From G965276765 sp965276765 (GTDB taxonomy: Bacteria; Actinomycetota; Acidimicrobiia; Acidimicrobiales; Palsa-688), in contig OZ255627.1 of the NCBI GenBank assembly GCA_965276765.1, positions 372,001 through 436,000 of the forward strand: a DNA stretch of 64,000 bases, written 5' to 3'. Positions 9,042 to 18,176 of the stretch are shown in pieces. The position numbers were made by a program, and so were the translations under genes. Under the pieces are notes generated by a model. It was not told the origin of the DNA. It did no database searches and was given only the letters and a program-made list of their open reading frames with translations. Numbering within the stretch: position 1 is the first letter of the stretch; each line of letters opens with the position of its first letter.

Positions 9042-9080
9042 AGCGATTACCGCTTCGTGCTCCTGGGAATAAGGCCTGGA

Positions 9081-9533
9081 GTGACGCCGACTTCGCCAGC
9101 CGGCCCGGGTTCTCCGGACGGCTCAGTGCCAGGCCACGGTTCACGCCGCCCCGCCCGAGTCGTCTCCACCACGCTGCCGTCATCGGCGGTGAGCAGTCGC
9201 CTGGCTCGGGAGATGGCGCGCGATGTCATCGAACGCGGGGAGGACCCGCGCGTGGCGCTCGTCGTCACCGAGCTGGTCACCAACTCGGTCAAGCATGCCG
9301 GAGCCTCGCCCGAGCTGACTCTGGCGTGGGACGGGAACACGCTGCGCATCGACGTGTTCGACACGGGGAGGGGACGCCCCGTGCTGCAACGGCCGGACGC
9401 GACATCGACGACCGGTCGAGGCCTCGCCCTGGTGGCTGCCGTCGCCGACCGCTGGGGCGTCGATGAGCACGACGCCGGCAAGGCCGTATGGGCGGAACTG
9501 GACCTCGACCCGCCGTCCGCAACGGGCCGCTGA
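9081..9533 (+). CDS. ATP-binding protein, RsbW-like anti-sigma/serine kinase family
   Basis: This is a small GHKL-type ATPase (HATPase_c_2) of about 150 residues. LVVTELVTNSVKHAG carries the N-box Glu and Asn; IDVFDTGRG is the G1 box and TTGRGLALVAAVADRWG the G2 box. Proteins of this type bind ATP and either sequester a sigma factor or phosphorylate an anti-sigma antagonist; in actinomycetes most are orphan regulators like this one. I chose the GTG at 9081 because AAGG at 9071-9074 is well placed before it. The first ~35 residues are low-complexity, so a later GTG at about 9189 is possible. No partner sigma or antagonist gene is adjacent. Confidence 0.78.
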   Translation: MTPTSPAGPGSPDGSVPGHGSRRPARVVSTTLPSSAVSSRLAREMARDVIERGEDPRVALVVTELVTNSVKHAGASPELTLAWDGNTLRIDVFDTGRGRPVLQRPDATSTTGRGLALVAAVADRWGVDEHDAGKAVWAELDLDPPSATGR

Positions 9534-9622
9534 GAGCCCGCTGAGCCCCATCGGAGCGAGACGCACCGCCTGAGACAGAATGCGGGCTACCAGATCGCTC
9601 GATACCTCCGAGAGGCCCCCGC

Positions 9623-10264
9623 TTGAGCAGCATCACCAACTCCATCCTCCACTTGCACGGTCTGGCTGCGGTTGCCCTCGTGTTCGCCCTTCCGGCCGGA
9701 GAGTCCGCCATCTTCATCGGGTTCATCCTTCCGGGAGAGACGGCGGCGGTGCTCGCCGGGGTGCTGGCGTACTACGGGCGCATCAACCTGGTGGTCGCCT
9801 TCGTCGCCGTGATCGCCGGAGCCATCATCGGGGACTCCATCGGATACGCCGTCGGCCGACGCTGGGGCCTGAGACTGCTCGAGGGGCCGCTCTCCCGCTT
9901 CATCAAGCCGCAGCACGTCGCCCGCGGTCAGGCTGCGGTCAGGCGCAGGGGCGGATGGGCGGTCCTGGTCGGCCGGTTCGCCGCCGCCTTGCGGGCGCTC
10001 ATCCCCGGCTTCGCAGGGATGGCCAAGCTGCCCTACCGACAGTTTCTCCTGTTCAACGCCATCGGCGGCATGCTTTGGGGCGCCGCCTACGTGCTGCTCG
10101 GCTATGTGGCCGGCGCCAGCTGGCGCACCGCCGCCCACACCGTGGGCACGGCCGGTCTCATCGCCGTCGGTGTCCTGGTCGTGGCCATCGTCGTCGTCGT
10201 CCTCGTCCGCCGGCACCGCTCCAACGACCAGGAGCCGACCAAGGAGACCGGTCCGGTCGGCTGA
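9623..10264 (+). CDS. DedA-family (SNARE-associated/VTT domain) membrane protein
   Basis: This is a 213-residue membrane protein of the DedA family, now linked to flipping or recycling undecaprenyl phosphate or phospholipids. It contains the hallmark stretch LPGETAAVLAG (near residue 35), the GDSIGYAVGRRWG motif, the amphipathic re-entrant FAAALRALIPGFAGMAKLPYR region and a C-terminal helix followed by a basic tail. The start is a TTG at 9623; a weak AGAGG lies upstream. It is a single gene, about 90 bases after the kinase gene and convergent with the ABC permease. Confidence 0.85.
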   Translation: MSSITNSILHLHGLAAVALVFALPAGESAIFIGFILPGETAAVLAGVLAYYGRINLVVAFVAVIAGAIIGDSIGYAVGRRWGLRLLEGPLSRFIKPQHVARGQAAVRRRGGWAVLVGRFAAALRALIPGFAGMAKLPYRQFLLFNAIGGMLWGAAYVLLGYVAGASWRTAAHTVGTAGLIAVGVLVVAIVVVVLVRRHRSNDQEPTKETGPVG

Positions 10265-10298
10265 GCGGCCGGTCGGGACGAGAAGGCAAACGACCGGT

Positions 10299-11162
10299 TC
10301 AGGCGTCGCGTCGATCGAGGACCACGAAGGCCACGACGAGCACGACGGCCACGAACGCCAGCATCACGCCGAAGCCGTTCCACGGGGCCATCACCGTGGT
10401 GTCGATCCCGTCCCTGACCCGGTAGATGTTGCTGCCGGCCTGGGTGGGCCAGTACTTGGTCAGGTCCTTGCCGGTGGTGCCGGGGATGAAGTTGGTGATG
10501 ATGGGAATCACGAAGATGACGGCGACCGACGCCACGATGCCCCCTGCGGTAGAGCGCAGCAGGAAGCCGAGCCCGGCGCCGAGCAACCCGAGAGCCGTGA
10601 GGAAGAGGCCGGCGCCGAACACGGCCCGCAGGACCTGCGGCTCCGAGAGCGACGCCGACGTCGTCGAGCCGTGGAGGATGGCCTGGCCGATTCCGAACGA
10701 CGCGAACGCAAGGACCTCTCCCAGGACGAAGCACAGGACCGTGACGACGAGCACCTTGGCGAGCATGAACCGGGCCCGACGGGGGGCGGCCATCAGGCTC
10801 ACGCTTATCGTCCCGCTCGAGTACTCGCTGCTCACCGCCATCACGCCGAGGATCGCCACCACGAGCTGGGCGAGGGAGAGACCGGCCAGGCTGAGCGTGG
10901 TCGGGTCGTTAGGGCTGCCGCTGTTGTTGGGGTTGGCGGCCACGAGAACGCACACGAGCAGGCCAATCCCGATGGCGAGGACGGCGGTGATCAGGCTTGT
11001 GACCGTCGTCGAGCGCAGCGACCGCAGCTTGATCCACTCCGACGCCACCACGTCAATGAACGTGGCCTTGCGCACCCCGGATGTGGGCGGCGTGCCCAGC
11101 CCGACACCGCCGGCCGTGGCCGCGCCGGGCGGCGGGGCCCCGCCGAAGCCGGCGTCGGTCAT
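10299..11162 (-). CDS. ABC-2 type transporter permease
   Basis: This 287-residue membrane protein has a Pro/Gly-rich cytoplasmic leader of about 30 residues and then six hydrophobic helices typical of ABC-2 permeases (VASEWIKLRSLRSTTVTSL, SVSLMAAPRRARFMLAK). The EYSSGTISVSL sequence is the conserved loop seen in ABC-2 permeases of the bacitracin/lantibiotic or Nat type. Its start overlaps the stop of the upstream ATPase gene by 4 bases (ATGA), so the two form one exporter. The substrate is unknown; antibiotic or lipid export is typical of the family. Confidence 0.85.
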   Translation of the reverse strand: MTDAGFGGAPPPGAATAGGVGLGTPPTSGVRKATFIDVVASEWIKLRSLRSTTVTSLITAVLAIGIGLLVCVLVAANPNNSGSPNDPTTLSLAGLSLAQLVVAILGVMAVSSEYSSGTISVSLMAAPRRARFMLAKVLVVTVLCFVLGEVLAFASFGIGQAILHGSTTSASLSEPQVLRAVFGAGLFLTALGLLGAGLGFLLRSTAGGIVASVAVIFVIPIITNFIPGTTGKDLTKYWPTQAGSNIYRVRDGIDTTVMAPWNGFGVMLAFVAVVLVVAFVVLDRRDA

Positions 11163-12244
11163 TGTCCCGGCCTCGGTCCGGCAGGAGCGGCCGGCGCTCC
11201 CCCGGCAGGAGGAGCCGGCATCGGAGGAGGGGCCGGTGCCGGACCGGCAGGAGCGGGCGGCGCCGAAGGAAGGTCCGGTGCCGGACCGGCGGGAGGAGCC
11301 GCCGCGGGAGCGGGCGCAGGGCCGGCCGGGGCGCCGTGGTACTCGACACTCGACTGGGTCAGGTTCATGAAGGCCTCCTCGAGCGAGGCGCGGATCGGGG
11401 TCAGCTCGTGGACGACGATGCCCTCGGCCGCGACCAGATCACCGATCTGCGCGCTGTCGGGGCCGCTCACGGTCAAGGTCCCGTCGGGAACCGCCTGGAC
11501 GGTCGCCCCCCGCTGGCGCAGCAGGCCGGCCAGGCGGTCGGATTCGGGCGCGCGCACCCGCACCGTCTGGGCCGAGTTGGCGTTGACCAGCTCGTCGACG
11601 GTCGAGTCGGCGATCATCTGACCGCGGCCAATCACGATGACCCGATCGGCCGTCTGGGCCATCTCGTTCATGAGGTGGCTCGACACCAGGACGGTCCTGC
11701 CCTGCGCCGCCAACGTGCGCATGAACGTGCGCACCCACAGGATCCCTTCGGGGTCGAGGCCGTTGATCGGCTCATCGAAGAGGAGGACCGGCGGGTCACC
11801 GAGCAGAGCGCTCGCGATCCCGAGCCGCTGGCCCATGCCGAGAGAAAACGTGCTGACCCGACGCTTGGCCACCGAATCGAGGCCGACCATCCGCAGGACC
11901 TCGTCGACGCGCGACTTCGGGATGCCGTTGCTGCGGGCGAGGAACTGCAGGTGGCTGTGGGCCCTGCGGCCCTTGTGGACGGCGCCGGCGTCGATCAGCG
12001 CGCCGACCTCGCGCAGCGGAGCCGGCAGGTCGGCATACCGCCGGCCGTTGACGGTCACGCCGCCCGACGTCGGACGGTCGAGGCCGAGCACCATGCGCAT
12101 CGTCGTCGTCTTGCCGGCGCCGTTGGGCCCGAGGAACCCGGTGACCATACCGGGGTGCACGACGAAGCTGAGATCCGACACCGCCCGGGTCGGACCGAAG
12201 TGCTTGGTCAGCCGTTGCGCCTCAATCACGATTCGCTCGCGCAA
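11159..12244 (-). CDS. ABC transporter ATP-binding protein with proline-rich tail
   Basis: This is an ABC ATPase of the drug/antibiotic export (CcmA/NatA) type: Walker A GPNGAGKTT, signature FSLGMGQRLG, Walker B VLLFDEPINGLDP and switch His in LVSSHLMNEM. The nucleotide-binding domain and the DrrA-like C-terminal extension end near residue 305. After that comes a tail of about 55 residues made almost only of Pro, Ala and Gly, matching the Pro/Gly-rich leader of its partner permease. The listed start is a TTG at 12244; a GTG at 12229 gives VIEAQRLTKHFG, the usual family N-terminus, and may be the true start. It is divergent from a second ABC operon 115 bases away. Confidence 0.87.
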   Translation of the reverse strand: MRERIVIEAQRLTKHFGPTRAVSDLSFVVHPGMVTGFLGPNGAGKTTTMRMVLGLDRPTSGGVTVNGRRYADLPAPLREVGALIDAGAVHKGRRAHSHLQFLARSNGIPKSRVDEVLRMVGLDSVAKRRVSTFSLGMGQRLGIASALLGDPPVLLFDEPINGLDPEGILWVRTFMRTLAAQGRTVLVSSHLMNEMAQTADRVIVIGRGQMIADSTVDELVNANSAQTVRVRAPESDRLAGLLRQRGATVQAVPDGTLTVSGPDSAQIGDLVAAEGIVVHELTPIRASLEEAFMNLTQSSVEYHGAPAGPAPAPAAAPPAGPAPDLPSAPPAPAGPAPAPPPMPAPPAGGAPAAPAGPRPGQ

Positions 12245-12358
12245 AATGGAGGGCGACCGGCGCCGCCGAGTCGGTATGCCACGGCGGTGATTCTCTCAGA
12301 GTCTCGGGACCGGTGCACGCCATTGCCGCACCGGGGCGGCCGGGTAGCGTCGACGGCC

Positions 12359-13327
12359 ATGCCCGCCATCGAGGTCAGCGCCCTGACGGTGCGCTACGGC
12401 GACCTGGTCGCCGTGGACGGTCTCGACCTGACGGCCGATGCCGGGGAGGTGCTCGCCCTGCTCGGACCCAACGGCGCCGGCAAGACCTCCGCCGTCGAGA
12501 CCATCGAGGGCTACAAGACGCCGACGTCGGGGACGGTGTCGGTCATCGGCCTCGACCCGATCCGTGATCACGCCGCCCTGACGGCGCGTATGGGGGTCAT
12601 GCTGCAGCGCGGCGGCGTCTACCCCGGTATGGGCCCGGCGGAGGCCGTCGGGCTCTTTGCCGCCTACTACGACAACCCCCTCGAGCCCACCGCCCTGCTC
12701 GAGCGGGTCGGCCTGCGCGCCGTGGGCCGCACCCCGTGGCGCCGCCTCTCCGGGGGCGAACAGCAGCGCCTCTCGCTGGCCCTTGCGCTCGTGGGCAGGC
12801 CGGAAGTGGCGTTTCTCGACGAGCCCACCGCCGGCGTCGACCCGCAGGGCCGCCTGGCCATCAGGCAGGTGATCGCCGACCTGCGCGACGACGGCGTCTG
12901 TGTCGTGCTCACGACCCACGAGCTCGAGGAGGCCGAACGCCTCGCCGACCGCATCGTCATCATCGACAGGGGCAGGGCCGTCGCATCCGGGACCCCCGCC
13001 GAGCTGATGACCCGCGCCGCAGGCCACGACATCCGCTTCGCTGCGCCCGGCGGCATCGACACCGCCGGCCTGGCCGCCCACCTCGGCGCGGCCGTGCGCG
13101 AGGAGCGCCCCGGCGAGTACGTCGTCGCCACGGATGCGACGCCGGCGCATGTGGCGGCCCTGACGGCCTGGCTGGCCGACCACGACCTCCCGCTCGCCGA
13201 TCTGCGGGCCGGTCGGGAGCGGTTGGAGGACGTGTTCCTCCGGTTGACCACCGCCGCGAGCGACGCCGCCGACGACCGGGCCCCATCCCGGCGGCGGCGC
13301 CGACGCAGGGACCATTCGACGCCATGA
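12359..13327 (+). CDS. ABC transporter ATP-binding protein
   Basis: This is an ATPase of 322 residues for a second ABC-2 exporter. Motifs are LGPNGAGKTSAVE (Walker A), RLSGGEQQRLSLA (signature), VAFLDEPTAGVDP (Walker B) and LTTHELEEAERLAD (switch His). A C-terminal DrrA-like extension follows. The ATG at 12359 starts directly at the domain (MPAIEVSALTVRYGD); the longer open frame upstream is antisense to the neighbouring ATPase. Its TGA overlaps the ATG of the permease by 4 bases. Confidence 0.88.
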   Translation: MPAIEVSALTVRYGDLVAVDGLDLTADAGEVLALLGPNGAGKTSAVETIEGYKTPTSGTVSVIGLDPIRDHAALTARMGVMLQRGGVYPGMGPAEAVGLFAAYYDNPLEPTALLERVGLRAVGRTPWRRLSGGEQQRLSLALALVGRPEVAFLDEPTAGVDPQGRLAIRQVIADLRDDGVCVVLTTHELEEAERLADRIVIIDRGRAVASGTPAELMTRAAGHDIRFAAPGGIDTAGLAAHLGAAVREERPGEYVVATDATPAHVAALTAWLADHDLPLADLRAGRERLEDVFLRLTTAASDAADDRAPSRRRRRRRDHSTP

Positions 13328-14085
13328 CCGCCCCCTCTCTGTCGCCCGCACGCCGGGCCCGGCCGCTGCGAGCCCAGCTGGCGGCCGAGTTGCGCCTGAC
13401 CATGCGCCGGGGCGATTCGGTGCTGTTGACCATTGCCATTCCCGTGGGGTTGCTGGTGTTCTTCTCGCTCACCGACGTGCTGCCGCTCCCCCACGGCGTG
13501 CGCCACCCGGTGCAGTTCCTCACTCCCGGCGTGATCGCACTGGCCGTCATGTCCACGGCCATGGTGAGCCTCGGCATCGCCACCGGATTCGAGCGCCAGT
13601 ACGGCGTGCTCAAGCGGCTCGGTTCCACGCCCATCGGCCGTCCCCGCCTGCTGGCGGCCAAGACCCTCGCCATCGTCGCCGTCGAGGTCGTCCAGGTCGT
13701 CGTGCTCGCCGCCGTCGGCCTCGGCCTCGGCTGGCACGTGCGCGGCGGCGTGGGACCTGCCGTTGGTGCCGTGCTCTTGGCCACGGTGGCCTTCTCCGGC
13801 CTGGGTTTGTTGATGGCCGGCGCCCTGAAGGCGGAGGTGACCCTCGCAGCGGCCAACGGCCTCTATCTGATCCTGCTCCTCATCGGCGGCATGGTATTTC
13901 CCCTCTCCTCTCTCCCTGGACCGCTGGCGAGTGTCGCCCGCGTCCTGCCCGCCGGGGCTCTTTCGCAGCTTCTCCACGCCAGCATCGGCGGGGCGGGGGG
14001 CGCATCGCTTGAGGCGTGGGTCGTCCTGGCCGCATGGGCCGTGGTCGCCCCGTGCGCGGCTGCGGTTGCCTTCCGCTGGGAATGA
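13324..14085 (+). CDS. ABC-2 type transporter permease
   Basis: This 253-residue permease has six predicted transmembrane helices, with the family features FLTPGVIALAVMSTAM, FERQYGVLKRLGSTPIGR and the late LSQLLHASIGG stretch before the final helix. It is translationally coupled to the preceding ATPase (ATGA overlap). The pair is probably a drug or lipid exporter of the DrrAB type. It is convergent with ctaB 40 bases downstream. Confidence 0.85.
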   Translation: MTAPSLSPARRARPLRAQLAAELRLTMRRGDSVLLTIAIPVGLLVFFSLTDVLPLPHGVRHPVQFLTPGVIALAVMSTAMVSLGIATGFERQYGVLKRLGSTPIGRPRLLAAKTLAIVAVEVVQVVVLAAVGLGLGWHVRGGVGPAVGAVLLATVAFSGLGLLMAGALKAEVTLAAANGLYLILLLIGGMVFPLSSLPGPLASVARVLPAGALSQLLHASIGGAGGASLEAWVVLAAWAVVAPCAAAVAFRWE

Positions 14086-14125
14086 CCCCGCCGGCCGGCG
14101 CTCGGCCGCTCCCGGGGGGAAGGCG

Positions 14126-15061
14126 TCAGATGGGCAGGCGCACGAGCTGGTCGACGGCCATGGCCGCAAACAAAAGGGTCAGGTAGGTGATGGACCAGTG
14201 GAAGAGGCGCATGGCCCTGGCCTCGGTGAGGTCGCGGTAGAGCGCCACCGCGAACCCGAGGAACGCCGCCCCCGTCACGGCCGCCGCTATCCAGTAGATC
14301 AGGCCCAGATGGGCGCTCACCCCGAAACCGGCCGACGCGGCCAGAACGCCGAAGGTGTAGATGATGATCTGGCGCGCCACCACGCCCATGGGCGCCACCG
14401 CCGGCAGCATCGGCACGTCGACGGAGCGATAATCGTCCCGGTATTTGAAGGCCAGCGCCCAGAAATGGGGCGGGGTCCACACGAAGATCAAGACAAAAAG
14501 AATCACCGGCGCCAGCGAAATCGAACCGGTGACCGCAGCCCACCCGACGAGTACGGGCACGGCACCGGCGGCACCGCCGATCACGATGTTTTGCGACGAC
14601 GTCCGCTTGAGCCACAGCGTGTAGACGAAAACATAAAAGAGCGTGGCGCTCACGGCGAGCACGGCCGAGAGCAGGTTGACCGTCGACCACAGCAGAGCGA
14701 AGGCGACGACTTCGAGGGCGACGGCAAAGGTCAGCGCCGCGCCCGGCGAGACCACCCCGGTCACCAGCGGCCGCTTGGCCGTCCTGAGCATGACGGCGTC
14801 GATGTCACGATCGACGTACATGTTGATGGCGTTGGCCCCGCCGGCGGCGAGGGTGCCACCGACGAGGGTCGCCACGACGAGTCCGATCCCCGGCCATCCC
14901 TTGGCCGCCACGATCATGGTCGGCAGCGTGGTGACGAGCAGCAGCTCGACGATCCGGGGCTTGGTCAGGGCGACGAAGCCACCGGCCCGCTGGCGCAGGG
15001 TGGGACCTGCCCCTGCGTCCGCTCCCGGGACGCCGATGGACCCGACGGTGGGCGCGCTCAC
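14126..15061 (-). CDS. ctaB: Heme O synthase (protoheme IX farnesyltransferase)
   Basis: This is a polytopic UbiA-type prenyltransferase of 311 residues that attaches a farnesyl group to heme B to make heme O, the precursor of heme A for aa3-type oxidases. The first Asp motif is NMYVDRDIDAVM followed by RTAKRPL, and the second conserved region is WTPPHFWALA with KYRDDYRSVDVPMLP. I chose the GTG at 15061 (SAPTVGSIGV), which fits family length; a longer upstream reading is low-complexity. It is divergent from ctaA across a 156-base gap, so the two heme A steps are probably controlled together. Confidence 0.9.
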   Translation of the reverse strand: MSAPTVGSIGVPGADAGAGPTLRQRAGGFVALTKPRIVELLLVTTLPTMIVAAKGWPGIGLVVATLVGGTLAAGGANAINMYVDRDIDAVMLRTAKRPLVTGVVSPGAALTFAVALEVVAFALLWSTVNLLSAVLAVSATLFYVFVYTLWLKRTSSQNIVIGGAAGAVPVLVGWAAVTGSISLAPVILFVLIFVWTPPHFWALAFKYRDDYRSVDVPMLPAVAPMGVVARQIIIYTFGVLAASAGFGVSAHLGLIYWIAAAVTGAAFLGFAVALYRDLTEARAMRLFHWSITYLTLLFAAMAVDQLVRLPI

Positions 15062-15217
15062 GCCCACCCCCAAAACCGGCGCTGGCGCCGAGCCCCTAGT
15101 CGCTTCGCGAACATCGGACAGGACACTACGACAACGGCCGGGCCGGCGACAACGGCGCCCCGCAAGCATGTCCCTGCAGTCGTGTCCACAGCCCGGTCGC
15201 CCTACCATGAGGCGGGC

Positions 15218-16278
15218 ATGGCCGCCGTCCCCGACCCGCCCGTCCCGACCCACTCGGCCTTCGAGTCGGCCATCGGATCGCTCGTCGCGGTGGCGAAGAC
15301 GATCCGCCACCGGCAGCTCACGGCCGGCGCCTACCGGCGCCTGAGCGCCCTCGCCGTCGTCGGCCTCTGCCTGATCATCGTCTCCGGCGGCGCCGTCCGG
15401 CTGACCGGTTCCGGACTCGGGTGCCCCGACTGGCCAACCTGCGCAGCCGGCAACGTCGTGGCGCCGTGGCGCTTCCACGCCTGGGTCGAGTTCGGCACCG
15501 CCTGATCACCGCCGGCCTTTCGATCGCCGTCGTCCTCGCCGTGCTCGGCGTCTTCGTCCGCTCGAGCCGCCGCCGGGACCTGACCCTGCTCGCCCTCGGC
15601 CTCGTCGGCGGCCTGGCCGCCGAGATCGTCCTCGGCGGGCTCACGGTCGAACACAAATTGGCCCCGGCCTTCGTGATGGCGCACTTCCTTCTCGCCGTGG
15701 TGTTCCTCGCCGACGGCGTGGTGCTGCACCACCGGGCGGGACTGCCGGAACAATCGATTCCCGGGCGGCCTGGCCGGACACGCGTGACCGGACCGCCCGT
15801 CGGGCTGGTCACGCCCGAACAGCGGATCCTGTCCCGGCTGCTGCTCGTCGCCACCGCCGTCGTCGTGACCCTCGGCTCGATCGTCACCTCGACCGGACCC
15901 CACGGTGGGGCGCCGCAGGCCCAGAGGTTCGGGTTCTCGCTCCACGATGTCGCCCAACTGCACGGCTCATCGGTCGAGGTGTACCTGGTGTTCGTGGTCG
16001 TGACCCTCTGGCTGATGATCCGCTCCGGCGCGCCCCGCGACGTCCTGCGCCGCGGTGAGGTGCTTCTCGCCGCCGTCGTGGTCCAGGGCGCCATCGGCTA
16101 CACCCAGTACCTCCTGGGGGTGCCGGCGACGCTCGTGGGATTTCACATCGCCGGGGCCGTCGTCGTGGTCGTCGCCGTCCTCCGCTTCAACCTTGGCCTT
16201 ACCGCCTACCCGGAGGCCGCTCAGCCCTCGACCCGGCCCCCGAGGTGGCGGGCGAGGAAGGTCTCGGCCGCGGCGTAA
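15218..16278 (+). pseudogene. ctaA: Heme A synthase (COX15/CtaA), one frameshift
   Basis: CtaA oxidises the heme O methyl group to give heme A. The N-terminal 93 residues are intact, including VSGGAVRLTGSGLGCPDWPTC and HAWVEFG. There the frame ends at a TGA, while the next frame continues at once with HRLITAGLSIAVV and the rest of the eight-helix protein, including EHKLAPAFVMAHF and the second-half LHDVAQLHGSSVEVYL and GVPATLVGFHIAGA motifs. Restoring one G at 15494-15495 gives E-F-G-H-R-L, the conserved heme-ligand motif, and a protein of about 353 residues. A consensus error is the simplest reading, since the gene is otherwise perfect and paired with ctaB. The 3' end overlaps the convergent S9 peptidase gene by about 58 bases. 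Confidence 0.85.
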
Positions 16279-18176
16279 AACCGCAACCGGTTCTCCGGCT
16301 TGGCAAAGCCGTGCCCCTCGTCGGGAAACAGAAGGTACTCGTGGTCGACGCCCCGCTCGGCCAGGGCGGCGACGATCTGCTCGGACTCGGCCTGGTTCAC
16401 GCGGGGGTCGTTGGCGCCCTGGCCGATGAGCAGCGGGATGCTGATGCGGTCCGCCTGTGAAAGAGGCGAACGCGACCAGAGGAAGTCCTCTTCGGTGTCG
16501 GGGTTGCCCACCCGGGTGTGGAACTGAGCGATCATCGGCGCCCAGTAGGGCGGGATCGACCGGATCAGGGTGATGAGGTTGGACGGCCCGACGATGTCAA
16601 CGGCGGCGGTGAACACGTCGGGGGTGAAGGCGGCGCCGGCGAGGGCGGCGTACCCGCCGTAGGAGCCGCCGAAGATGGCGACCCGCTCCGGATCGACGTG
16701 GCCCTCCTCGACGGCCCACGTCACCGTGTCGACCAGATCGTCGTGCATCTTGGCGCCCCACTCGCGGTCCCCGGCGTTGACGAAGGCCTTGCCGTAGCCG
16801 GTCGAACCCCTGAAGTTGACCTGGATGCAGAGGTAGCCGCGGTTGGCCAACCACTGGGCCTCGGCGTTGTAGCCCCACGTGTCGCGCGCCCACGGACCGC
16901 CGTGCACGTTGAGCACCGCCGGCAGGTGGTCCCGATCGCCGGGCGCGACCGTCGTCGGCCGGGTGAGGTAGCCGTGCAACGTCAACCCGTCGCGGGCCAC
17001 CACGGTGAACGGCTCCATGGTGGCCAGCCGGTACTCACCGAGGGCCGGCTGGTGGGTGAAGAGGAGGCGGGCCGTCGCGGTGTCCCGATCCCAGAGGTGG
17101 TAGGTGACGGGCCCGTCGTCGACGACGTGGGCCGTGAGCCACAGGCGGTCGGCGTCGTCGTGGCCGGCCAGGCCCAGGTCGCCCGGAGCGAGAGCCTCGA
17201 GGGCATCGACGTCGGCGCGCACGGCCTCGTCGACGACGACGATCTCCTGGCGGTCCTTGACGAAGGTGACGGCCCGAACCTCCAGCGTGTCGGGGTCCAT
17301 GTCGACGCCGCCGACGTCGGCGCCGGGGTCGGATGCGACGACCTCGATGGTCTCCCCCGACGCCACGTCGATGCGGACCAGCCGGCCGGTGTCGGCACCG
17401 ACCGAGCTGATGGCGAGCAGCGTCCGACCGTCGAGCGAGAACGAGACGGGACCGGTCGTGAGGGCGTCCTCCGGACCGGCGACGAGCAGGGGACGCCACT
17501 CCTCGCTGCTGTCCCCCCTGGCCATGATCACCGTGCCCCCGTCGGGCGTCGGAGCGATGGCGGCGCGCGGCACGAAGTCGACGTCGAGCACCCAGCCGAC
17601 GAACCCAGGGTTGTCCGCCACCTTCGTCAGCTCCCCCGTCGCCAGCTCGAGGCGGTAGACGTCGTGGAGCTGCGGGTTGTCGCGGTTGAGCCCGACGAGG
17701 ACATGATCGGGATGACGTTTGTCCAAGCCGAGCAGCTGGACCTGGACGCCATCGAACGGTGTCAGGTCACGGGATGGACCGACCGGGCCTCCGGCCACGC
17801 TGACGTCGACGCCGTAGAGGCGCCAGTTTTCGTCGCCGCCGCGATCCTGGACGTAGAGCAGGGTGCGACCGTCGTGGGCCCATGCAAACGAACGGATCCC
17901 CCGGTCCTCGTCGGCGGTCACGGGCGCGGCCGCGGCCAGGTCGTCGGTCGGCGCCACCCAGACGTTGAGGACGCCTGCTTGGCTCGCGGGGCCGCCGCTC
18001 GGCGCTGTAGCTGCGGCGCTCCCGGCGCCGGGGCTCACGGGTCGGGGGGCGATCCACGCCAGGCGCCGGCCGTCGGGGGACAGCCGGGGATTGACCCGCT
18101 CGGGATTGCCGAACAGGATCGTCCTGGGGATGAGGTCGGCCGCTTGCGTCGCCGCGGCTGCTGCCCCTGCGGTCAC
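16221..18176 (-). CDS. S9-family peptidase (prolyl oligopeptidase type)
   Basis: This 651-residue enzyme has an N-terminal beta-propeller (residues ~1-385, with WD-like SPDGRRLAW, AHDGRTLLY and SLDGRTLLA repeats) and a C-terminal alpha/beta hydrolase domain. The nucleophile is in FGGSYGGYA (Ser about 505), Asp in GANDPRVN and His in PDEGHGFAKPENR. No signal peptide is seen, so it is probably cytoplasmic and acts on peptides or acyl-amino acids. I chose the GTG at 18176 because it overlaps the glcF stop as GTGA, continuing the chain of overlaps in this operon. Why a peptidase is coupled to glycolate oxidase is not clear. Confidence 0.87.
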   Translation of the reverse strand: MTAGAAAAATQAADLIPRTILFGNPERVNPRLSPDGRRLAWIAPRPVSPGAGSAAATAPSGGPASQAGVLNVWVAPTDDLAAAAPVTADEDRGIRSFAWAHDGRTLLYVQDRGGDENWRLYGVDVSVAGGPVGPSRDLTPFDGVQVQLLGLDKRHPDHVLVGLNRDNPQLHDVYRLELATGELTKVADNPGFVGWVLDVDFVPRAAIAPTPDGGTVIMARGDSSEEWRPLLVAGPEDALTTGPVSFSLDGRTLLAISSVGADTGRLVRIDVASGETIEVVASDPGADVGGVDMDPDTLEVRAVTFVKDRQEIVVVDEAVRADVDALEALAPGDLGLAGHDDADRLWLTAHVVDDGPVTYHLWDRDTATARLLFTHQPALGEYRLATMEPFTVVARDGLTLHGYLTRPTTVAPGDRDHLPAVLNVHGGPWARDTWGYNAEAQWLANRGYLCIQVNFRGSTGYGKAFVNAGDREWGAKMHDDLVDTVTWAVEEGHVDPERVAIFGGSYGGYAALAGAAFTPDVFTAAVDIVGPSNLITLIRSIPPYWAPMIAQFHTRVGNPDTEEDFLWSRSPLSQADRISIPLLIGQGANDPRVNQAESEQIVAALAERGVDHEYLLFPDEGHGFAKPENRLRFYAAAETFLARHLGGRVEG

